From Oscillospiraceae bacterium (GTDB lineage Bacteria > Bacillota > Clostridia > Oscillospirales > Ruminococcaceae), in contig JAQUTM010000002.1 of assembly GCA_028694405.1 (NCBI GenBank), positions 1-36,584 of the forward strand: a stretch of 36,584 bases of DNA, written 5' to 3'. The notes beneath the pieces were generated by a model. The model ran no database searches and was not told the DNA's origin. It worked only from the letters and a program-made list of their open reading frames with translations. A program made the position numbers and the translations under genes. Shown piece after piece: positions 29,832-36,584 of the stretch. Numbering within the stretch: position 1 is the stretch's first letter; each line of letters begins with the position of its first letter.

Positions 29832-29852
29832 TGCAATATTATCCGTACTTTT
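29832..29852 (-). promoter_or_regulatory. Conserved phage-cluster motif, site 4 (cluster A)
   Basis: Plus strand tgcaatattatccgtactttt, 69 nt upstream of the portal start. Confidence 0.83.
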
Positions 29853-29975
29853 TTACAAGGCTTCCTACGGGTGTATCCCTGTGAAAAATGCCCTCGGTTT
29901 ACAAAAGCGACAACTCCCCTATTTAATTGCTACACAACTTTTTGTAAATCATATAATATTTTATGTCGTATATAC

Positions 29976-30004
29976 TTGACATTATGTAATCTCGATAGTA
30001 TACT
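29976..30004 (+). promoter_or_regulatory. Sigma-70-type promoter for XRE gene
   Basis: TTGACA (29976-29981), 17 nt spacer, TATACT (29999-30004). Confidence 0.7.
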
Positions 30005-30025
30005 TTGGGCATGGAGGTGAGAAAC

Positions 30026-30241
30026 ATGAGCCGCAACATACCCATAAAGGTTGCCCGCGCCGGGCTGGACATGACGCAAAAGCAGCTTGCCGAAAAAGTA
30101 GGCATATCGCGCCAAACCATAAACGCCATCGAGCAGGGTGAATACAACCCCACCATTAAGCTTTGCCGCGCCATATGCAGGGCGCTTAACAAAACATTAG
30201 ATGAACTATTTTGGGAGGACGAAACAGATGAAAATGCGTAA
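30026..30241 (+). CDS. XRE family HTH regulator, 71 aa
   Basis: IPIKVARAGLDMTQKQLAEKVGISRQTINAIEQGEYNPTIKLCRAICRALNKTLDELFW; GGAGGTGA SD before MSRNIP. Confidence 0.93.
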   Translation: MSRNIPIKVARAGLDMTQKQLAEKVGISRQTINAIEQGEYNPTIKLCRAICRALNKTLDELFWEDETDENA

Positions 30242-30707
30242 AAACAAACTAGATGAAATGCAGGAAAAAAAGCTTTTACAAATTGAACACAACGGTGTTT
30301 GGCTGGCATTTTGGGGCCTGCTTATCTCCATGGGCGTACAAATGCTTATTTATCACGGCGAAAGCACCGCCAAAACCCTTGCGGGCGAGTGGACGGTATT
30401 TATGGTATTGGCGCTGTATTTGGCAATTTCGTGCGTGCGCCACAATATTTGGGACAGAACCCTCTCCCCAACCCCAAAGGTTAACCTGCTTTGCAGCTTG
30501 GTGGCGGGTGTCGTTATGGGTGTGCTGTATTTTATACTCAGCTACTTAAACTACGGCAAGCTTTTGGGCTCTGTGGCAACGGGTGTTATCATGTTTATAG
30601 GCGTATTTGTACTGTGCTTTGCAGCGCTGTCTGTCACTGCCGCCATTTACAAAAAGCGTGTGGCAAACGCCGAAAACGCCCCCGAAACCGACACCCCCGC
30701 AAAGTAG
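30228..30707 (+). CDS. Membrane protein co-transcribed with XRE regulator
   Basis: Start MKMRKNKLDEM overlaps the XRE stop, SD GGAGG; 4 TM segments. Confidence 0.75.
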   Translation: MKMRKNKLDEMQEKKLLQIEHNGVWLAFWGLLISMGVQMLIYHGESTAKTLAGEWTVFMVLALYLAISCVRHNIWDRTLSPTPKVNLLCSLVAGVVMGVLYFILSYLNYGKLLGSVATGVIMFIGVFVLCFAALSVTAAIYKKRVANAENAPETDTPAK

Positions 30708-30750
30708 CTGTCTGCAACAAATTTATATGGCTTTCGCCATATCAAAGCAC

Positions 30751-30812
30751 AAAAAAAAGGGCTTGCTTAAACGTGCCAAAACCGCCGTTAAGCAAACCCT
30801 TTTTTATTTTTA
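30751..30812. terminator. Terminator hairpin
   Basis: AAAAAAAAGGGCTTGCTTAA ... TTAAGCAAACCCTTTTTT. Confidence 0.85.
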
Positions 30813-31063
30813 ATAAGTACTGTTTTTGTTTTTGTGCGGTGTTTTGCCGCCTTGCCGCCACAAAAACAGACAACCTGTACCACCCCGCTTTTTTGCGGCA
30901 GGGTATTTTGCACGGCGCAAGACTGCTTTAAATTTATGCCGTTTTGCAGTTTTGCAGTTTTGCAGTTTTGCCGCTTTGGTACTTTAACGGCGTAACCCTT
31001 TGCCGGTACCCACCACGGTTTAAACTTTTTGTAAAGCCGGGGTGTTTTTACCTTGCGGTACTG

Positions 31064-31510
31064 TTACTTCAGTTTGTCGTTCAGCTTTTTTACGCGGCGC
31101 TTCCACCCCAAATATTGGCTTATCCAAACCACTACAAATATACCTGCAAAAATAGCAAAATAGCTTACCATGCCCCAAAAGCTGTGGTGCATCCAGTTTG
31201 CAAAATAGGCAATGGGCATCATAACCATAGCAGTAATAAAAAAGTAAACACCCGTCTGCTTGGCTATGCTCCACTTGTCAATTTCCCATATTAACGAGCT
31301 TGCGCCAAAGGCGGCGCCCAATATGGCGTCCAGCAGCATTTGCATCATTACCGCGTTTAGCTGGTTGCCCATTGCGCTGACAAACGCAGGCACACAGGGA
31401 AAATATTCCCCCTGCCCTATGCACAGCGAAATCCCCACGGTAATTACGTCCCCCAGCACAATTCCAATTAACGCCCCCAAGGCGCCGCGCTGTAAAATTT
31501 GCTTTTTCAT
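31064..31510 (-). CDS. DUF3021-like membrane protein
   Basis: 148 aa, 4 TM segments, directly downstream of a LytTR gene, as in typical LytTR-DUF3021 pairs. Confidence 0.75.
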   Translation of the reverse strand: MKKQILQRGALGALIGIVLGDVITVGISLCIGQGEYFPCVPAFVSAMGNQLNAVMMQMLLDAILGAAFGASSLIWEIDKWSIAKQTGVYFFITAMVMMPIAYFANWMHHSFWGMVSYFAIFAGIFVVVWISQYLGWKRRVKKLNDKLK

Positions 31511-31528
31511 ACGGTTTTCCCCCTTTTT

Positions 31529-31969
31529 TTAAATGCCAAGCAGCTGCTTTATTTTTGTTACATACCGCCGCGAGGCATAAGTAACCGCGCCGTTGCACAT
31601 ACAAACGCAAACGGTTCCCACAAAGCTAACGTCAAAGCTCTTCGTCTTTTTCAGGTTAATCATTTCGCTGTTGGATATGCGCACAAACTGTGCCACATTT
31701 AGCCTTTCCTCCAGCTCGTAAAGGCGCAGCTTTATGGTATAGCTTCCGTTTTGGGTTTCGGCTATGGTTTTTTTGTCCATGGTGTAAATGCGTACAATCT
31801 CCTCCGGCTGCAAAATTTCAAACTTATCGTCCCGCTGTCCCGTAAGTATAAACGGCGTCTCCTGCGCAAGCTTTTTTGCCAGCGCCTGTACTGCCGGCGT
31901 TACACAGCTTGTAACAATAACCACCTTTGGCTGTGCCGCGTGGTCGTCTATGCTAATTTCAACCTGCAT
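31529..31969 (-). CDS. LytTR DNA-binding domain protein
   Basis: IVRIYTMDKKTIAETQNGSYTIKLRLYELEERLNVAQFVRISNSEMINLKKTKSFD...YASRRYVTKIKQLLG. Confidence 0.93.
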   Translation of the reverse strand: MQVEISIDDHAAQPKVVIVTSCVTPAVQALAKKLAQETPFILTGQRDDKFEILQPEEIVRIYTMDKKTIAETQNGSYTIKLRLYELEERLNVAQFVRISNSEMINLKKTKSFDVSFVGTVCVCMCNGAVTYASRRYVTKIKQLLGI

Positions 31970-32485
31970 GGGCTCACCTCCCTGTTCTGCTTTTATTATA
32001 AAAAAAACGGCGACGCATTTCTACCGTTTTAAGCCAATCGGTCGCTTTTAAACACCAAACGGTGGTTGCGGCGGTTTACACTGCCTTGCGCCTGTGTCGG
32101 CTGCGTGTTAAAATAAATTCAAAACAAGCTTTACCGCGTCTCGTCGGCCGCTACGGCCATTAAAATTGTAATGCATTTGCCCCCCTGCTATTGTACAAAT
32201 GTACATCACTTTTGCCCTATCCTATTAGATATAGGCAAATGTCGCCGCGCCGCTCAAGCAAAAAGGCGCACACGTCAACCACCGTCTTAAATGTAAAAAC
32301 AGCAGTATCCCGGCAAACGCAAAAACGGTTGCCGTCAAGCGGGCGCATACCCCAAACCGTTTTTACTGTACGGCAATTCTACCTTCTTTTTTAAAATTGG
32401 GGTTTCAAAGCTTATTGCCTTACCTGTCTGTGAAAAAAAAGCAATGCATTTGCAGGCTTTTTGCGCTGTATAAAAAGGAGCAACC

Positions 32486-33043
32486 ATGAAACAACGACTT
32501 ATGCACAACCTAACCGCCGGCATGGGTATGGTGGCAGGCTTTTGCTTTGCCATAGCCAGCGGGCTGCCGCCCAAAATTGCCTTTTTGGCAGCATTTATAT
32601 TGGGCGTTGTCATTTTGCGCGGCTTTCGCCGCAAGGCGCGCCTACAGCGGCAGCTGGACGACACCCCCCTGCGCGCAAACACCACACACCTGCGGTACAC
32701 CGTACCTGCCACCCCAAACGCCTGCATACAGGCGCTGTCAAAAAAACAAAAAACCGACACCATGGCATATGTGTTTAGCTGGAACGACCAAAAGCAGACA
32801 GGCGTGCTGCTGTTAAAGCCCCAAACCCGCCCCGGCGGCAGCTTATACGACGTAACCTACACCGTATCGTTTACCCAAAACCAAGCCGGCCAAACGGTGC
32901 TTGCTTTACACTGGGCAGACGCCACTGCCTCGCCCCGCTTAAGCGGCGCACCCTTTTACTGGATTGACGACTTTTTAGCCCAAAAGCTAAGCGCCGCACG
33001 CATAGAGGCAGCCCCAACCGCCAAAGCACCAAATACCTTATAA
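32486..33043 (+). CDS. Hypothetical protein with N-terminal TM segments
   Basis: 185 aa, SD AAAAAGGAG; no family recognised. Confidence 0.65.
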   Translation: MKQRLMHNLTAGMGMVAGFCFAIASGLPPKIAFLAAFILGVVILRGFRRKARLQRQLDDTPLRANTTHLRYTVPATPNACIQALSKKQKTDTMAYVFSWNDQKQTGVLLLKPQTRPGGSLYDVTYTVSFTQNQAGQTVLALHWADATASPRLSGAPFYWIDDFLAQKLSAARIEAAPTAKAPNTL

Positions 33044-33201
33044 CCGATAGGTAAATGGGTTAATTTGTATTTTATTGCATAATTTTACATAATTTGTAAT
33101 ATTCTGTTTGATTTTTTGGTATTATTGTATTATTATAAACATGGTATATCTTATTTTATATGTTATATATATCTAATTTTACATAAAAAGGTGGTACGCG
33201 C

Positions 33202-34815
33202 ATGGCACAAAATTTAATTTTCACCGACGAGCAGCTTTGCTTTGGCTGTAACAAGTGCATTTTAAAATGCCCCACCCACGCCAATGACGCTATTTTATCA
33301 AACGGCGAAAATAAAATTCACATAAATGCCACCCGCTGCGTGGGCTGCGGTGCATGTATTACCGTGTGTGACCACGAGGCGCGCAGCTTTAACGATGACA
33401 CCCAGCGCTTTTTTGAAGATTTGGCAGCAGGGGTGCCCATCTCGGTTATTGTTGCACCTGCCGCGCGCACCAACTTTCAAAACCTTGAAAATTTATTCGG
33501 CTACCTAAAAAGCTGCGGCGTAAACTTGATTTATGACGTATCCTACGGCGCCGACATTTGCACATGGGGCTACATAAGGGCAATACAGCAGCAAAACCTG
33601 CAAACGGTCATTGCCCAGCCCTGCCCCGTTGTTGTAAACTACATTGAAAAATTTGCCCCCCACCTTATCCCCTGCCTTGCGCCTATTCAAAGCCCTGCGC
33701 TGTGCACCGCCATTTATCTGCGCAAATATGCTCAAAACACCGATAAACTCGCCTTTTTATCCCCCTGCGTTGCCAAAAAGGACGAGTTTGATGACGACAA
33801 CACCCACGGCCATGTCAGCTATAACGTAACCTACAAAAAGCTGCTTGCCTATCTGCAAAAAAAAGGCGTAAACCTCTCTGCCTTTGCCCCCGCAGGGTAC
33901 GACAATCCGGCGGGCGCGTGGGGGGTTACGTTTTCGCGTCCCGGCGGCTTAAAGGAAAACGTGCGTTTTTATCTTGGCGATGACGCGTGGATTAAGCAAG
34001 TAGAGGGCACCGACCACCTTACCGCATATTTTAACCAGTACGCCGCCGCAGCAAAGGCGCATAAGCCGCTGCCGCTTTTGGTGGACGTTTTAAATTGTGA
34101 GGACGGCTGTAATTTGGGCACAGGTACAGCAAAGGCTGTTGCCTATGACGACATTGACTACACCCTTAACAAGCGCAAGGCAGCCGTTACCAAGCAGGAC
34201 ATGGCAAAGGTAGCCGCCTACTTTGATGATACGCTGGACGTTACCGATTTTTACCGCACCTACACCGATAAAAGCGGCCAGCTGCCCGCAGATAATATTG
34301 CCGCCATTGAGGAAGTGTTTCATCAGCTTGGCAAGCACACCGAAAAGGACCGCAACGTAAACTGTTTTTGCTGCGGCTACGGCAGCTGCCAAAGCTTTGC
34401 CCTTGCGGTGGCAAACGGCCATAACCACAAAGAAAACTGTATCCGCTACGCGCAGGTGGCAAACGCCCAAAAGCTGACGTCCTTTGACGATATGATTGCA
34501 CAATTTACCGCCGAAATGTCGCGCATGAACCAGGACATTCAAGCGGTAACAAAGTCGTCCCGCACGTTAAACGATATTTCTATGCAGACGAAAATTATCT
34601 CCATAAACGCCAGTATCGAGGCAGCCATTGCAGGCAGCGCCGGACGGGGGTTTTCGGTAATTGCCCACGAGATGAAAAACTTGGCGGAAAAATCCGCCGC
34701 CGAAAACCAGCAAAACACCGACAACGCCACACAGCTGCTTAGCCAAATTGACGGTATCAACACCGCACTGGAGCAAATTCGACAGGAGCTGCACCACGTT
34801 ATGCAGCAGGATTAA
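33202..34815 (+). CDS. [FeFe]-hydrogenase-like iron-sulfur sensor fused to a methyl-accepting signalling segment
   Basis: Two 4Fe-4S motifs (CFGCNKCILKCP, CVGCGACITVC), H-cluster-like regions (QPCPVVVNYIEKF; LSPCVAKKDEFDD; LNCEDGCNLGTGTA), FeS motif CFCCGYGSCQSFA, and C-terminal ISMQTKIISINASIEAAIAGSAGRGFSVIAHEMKNLAEKS. Confidence 0.9.
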   Translation: MAQNLIFTDEQLCFGCNKCILKCPTHANDAILSNGENKIHINATRCVGCGACITVCDHEARSFNDDTQRFFEDLAAGVPISVIVAPAARTNFQNLENLFGYLKSCGVNLIYDVSYGADICTWGYIRAIQQQNLQTVIAQPCPVVVNYIEKFAPHLIPCLAPIQSPALCTAIYLRKYAQNTDKLAFLSPCVAKKDEFDDDNTHGHVSYNVTYKKLLAYLQKKGVNLSAFAPAGYDNPAGAWGVTFSRPGGLKENVRFYLGDDAWIKQVEGTDHLTAYFNQYAAAAKAHKPLPLLVDVLNCEDGCNLGTGTAKAVAYDDIDYTLNKRKAAVTKQDMAKVAAYFDDTLDVTDFYRTYTDKSGQLPADNIAAIEEVFHQLGKHTEKDRNVNCFCCGYGSCQSFALAVANGHNHKENCIRYAQVANAQKLTSFDDMIAQFTAEMSRMNQDIQAVTKSSRTLNDISMQTKIISINASIEAAIAGSAGRGFSVIAHEMKNLAEKSAAENQQNTDNATQLLSQIDGINTALEQIRQELHHVMQQD

Positions 34816-34873
34816 CCGCTAAGCGCGGGGTTTCTTTGCTCAAAATAAGCTATTTGTTTCCATCTTTCCCCCC

Positions 34874-34927
34874 AAAAAAAGCAGACGCGCCGCAAAGCCT
34901 TAGGCTGTGGCGTGTCTGCTTTTTTTT
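34874..34927. terminator. Bidirectional terminator hairpin
   Basis: AAAAAAAGCAGACGCGCC ... GGCGTGTCTGCTTTTTTTT. Confidence 0.85.
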
Positions 34928-35018
34928 AGCCGACATAGCGCCGCGTTGCGTTTTGCCTGCGTGGGTGTTAAAATAAATGGAAACAGCCATTATATTGTGT
35001 TGCAGGAGTAACTTTGAC

Positions 35019-36278
35019 ATGATTAAAAACAATAAAAATCCAATAAAATACGCTTGCTATATGGTAAATATCTCTATGTCTGTGGTGGCGGCTTTGTCCC
35101 CCTTGTTGTTTCTAACCTTCCGAAGCCTCTATTCCATCTCGTTTTCCATGCTTGGCGCACTTGTTTTTTTAAACTTTTGCACCCAGCTTACAGTAGATTT
35201 AATCCTGTCCTTTTATGCGCAAAAATTCAATATTCCTAAGCTGATAAAGGTTATCCCCGTCCTAACTGCGGCTGGACTGTTTATTTACGCCGTATTTCCT
35301 TTTGTGTTTCCCGGCCACACCTATACGGGGCTTGTAATCGGCACTCTTATTTTTTCCGCGTCAGGCGGCCTTGCCGAAGCGCTGATAAGCCCTGTAATTG
35401 CCGCCCTGCCTGCCCAAAACCCCCAAAAAGAAATGAGTAAGCTGCACTCTGTCTACGCGTGGGGCGTTGTGGCGGTGGTTGTTATCAGCACCCTTTTGCT
35501 ACAGCTGCTTGGCAGAGAAAACTGGCAGTGGGTGGCTATTTTGTGGATAGCGGTACCGCTTATTTCATTTTGTCTGTTTTTAAACTCCGCCGTTCCCCTG
35601 TTGCAAATGCCACAAAATGCCGCTCACGTTTTTTCTCTGATAAAGCAAAAGGATTTTCTCGTTTGCTTTGTGTGCATTTTTTTAAGCGGCATCAGCGAGG
35701 GCACCATGTCTCAATGGAGCTCGGGCTATATGGAACAGGCGCTGCATATTCCAAAGGTTTGGGGCGATATTTTTGGTGTTGCCATGTTTGCGGTAATGCT
35801 TGGCATTGGCCGCACCTGCTACGCCAAATACGGAAAAGACATCTACAAAGCCTTAGCCCTCGGCGCCGCCGGCACCACTCTTTGCTACCTTGTGGCAACG
35901 GTTACAAACACGCCGCTTGTGGGGCTTATTTCGTGCGTAATGACAGGTCTTTGTGTGGCAATGCTGTGGCCGGGCAGCTTAATTGTGGCGGCGGATAAAT
36001 TTCCTGCCGGCGGTGTAGCGGTTTTTGCGCTTATGGCTGCCGGCGGAGACCTTGGCGGTGCGGTGGGTCCCCAGCTGGTAGGCACCGTTACGGATATTGC
36101 GCTGTCATGGGATTTTTTGCGTCCCTTGTCCGCCGCTTTTTGTATAACGGCAGAGCAATGCGCCATGAAAATCGGTTTGCTGGCGGCAATTCCCTTTCCG
36201 TTGCTTGCCGCGGTCCTCTATTTTAAGCTTTACAAAAAGCAAACCCACCCCGCCGCCCTTACCGCAAAGCAGCCGTGA
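35019..36278 (+). CDS. MFS transporter
   Basis: About 12 TM segments; SD GCAGGAG before MIKNNKNPIKYACYMV. Confidence 0.88.
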   Translation: MIKNNKNPIKYACYMVNISMSVVAALSPLLFLTFRSLYSISFSMLGALVFLNFCTQLTVDLILSFYAQKFNIPKLIKVIPVLTAAGLFIYAVFPFVFPGHTYTGLVIGTLIFSASGGLAEALISPVIAALPAQNPQKEMSKLHSVYAWGVVAVVVISTLLLQLLGRENWQWVAILWIAVPLISFCLFLNSAVPLLQMPQNAAHVFSLIKQKDFLVCFVCIFLSGISEGTMSQWSSGYMEQALHIPKVWGDIFGVAMFAVMLGIGRTCYAKYGKDIYKALALGAAGTTLCYLVATVTNTPLVGLISCVMTGLCVAMLWPGSLIVAADKFPAGGVAVFALMAAGGDLGGAVGPQLVGTVTDIALSWDFLRPLSAAFCITAEQCAMKIGLLAAIPFPLLAAVLYFKLYKKQTHPAALTAKQP

Positions 36279-36500
36279 AGTAAGTACATAGCCGCCATGC
36301 AAGTAAGCAGCCGTGAAGTATGCGTAAGCAACCATGAAACGCGTAAGCAACCATGAAACGCGTAAGCAACCATGAAACGCGTAAGCAACCGAAACGCGTG
36401 CAAGCAACCGAGACGCGTGCAAGCAACCATGAAGTGCGTAAGCAACCATGAAGTGCCTAAGCAGCCGCGAAACACACAAGCAATCGTGAAACGCGTAAGC
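36266..36500. repeat. Tandem repeat, 19 bp unit GTAAGCAACCATGAAACGC
   Basis: Consecutive cgtaagcaaccatgaaacg copies plus degenerate flanking copies; the first copies overlap the end of the MFS gene. Confidence 0.93.
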
Positions 36501-36584
36501 AGACTTAAAAAAGCACTCGCAAAAAACCGCTGTAATAGGCCATTCCTCCAGATAAATTTACCCCTACAGCCCCCTGCGCGCAAG

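Noticed and set aside
16922-29852. Reading the phage motif as a sigma-28 promoter (ACGGATAA as -10)
   Set aside because: TAAA-N15-ACGGATAA fits only site 2; the other three sites lack a TAAA element at that spacing.
16922-29852. Reading the phage motif as a normal sigma-70 promoter (GATAAT as -10)
   Set aside because: No conserved TTGACA-like hexamer 16-18 nt upstream in the four sites.
13251-29852. Simple intact prophage
   Set aside because: No integrase, att-like repeats, replication or terminase genes seen, and host-type genes interrupt the late module.
36075-36100. gttacggatattgc on the plus strand resembling the 22-bp phage motif
   Set aside because: Lies inside the MFS coding sequence, lacks the AT insertion (GATAATATT) and flanking AAAA; likely chance.
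36105-36583. Minus-strand ORFs of 117-124 aa (MVAYAFHGCLRVSWLL repeats)
   Set aside because: Result of a stop-free 19-bp repeat read in rotating phases; no clear start signal or family.
1-36584. tRNA or rRNA genes
   Set aside because: No recognisable tRNA cloverleaf or rRNA sequence noticed on reading; not tested with a dedicated tool.

Overview
Window of a low-to-mid GC Firmicutes/Clostridia-like chromosome. Left part (1-10.7 kb): partial Gfo/Idh/MocA oxidoreductase, a tripartite tricarboxylate transporter (TctA/B/C-type) with a LacI-type regulator, a PAP2-family phosphatase, an XRE regulator, a GGDEF protein, a lipoprotein M3-like peptidase and a small unknown protein. At 10.99-12.66 kb is a second membrane GGDEF protein split by a frameshift at a T7 run. 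Between about 13.2 and 29.8 kb, four minus-strand clusters of podovirus-like late genes lie in an order resembling a short-tailed phage late module: portal, small Cys protein and scaffold-like (A); N4-gp56-like capsid and small protein (B); two tail-tube-like proteins (C); tail fibre, small tail protein, XkdX-like, GH25 lysin, holin and Ala-rich protein (D). Host-type genes interrupt them: MCP, SnoaL-like, ZIP transporter and alpha/beta hydrolase between B and C, and a small membrane protein between C and D. Each cluster is preceded, in the same orientation and 40-76 nt from its first start codon, by a near-identical 21-22 bp motif (minus strand AAAAGTTACGGATAATATTGCA). I saw no terminase, integrase or replication gene. 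My main hypothesis is a dispersed, co-regulated phage-derived particle system (GTA-like or satellite/domesticated phage) using a dedicated promoter, possibly of the single-subunit phage RNA polymerase type. Right part (30-36.6 kb): XRE regulator with membrane protein, DUF3021/LytTR pair, a [FeFe]-hydrogenase-like sensor fused to a chemoreceptor signalling segment, and an MFS transporter. Three different tandem-repeat arrays lie in spacers at gene 3' ends. All product names come from reading the sequence; no database search was run.
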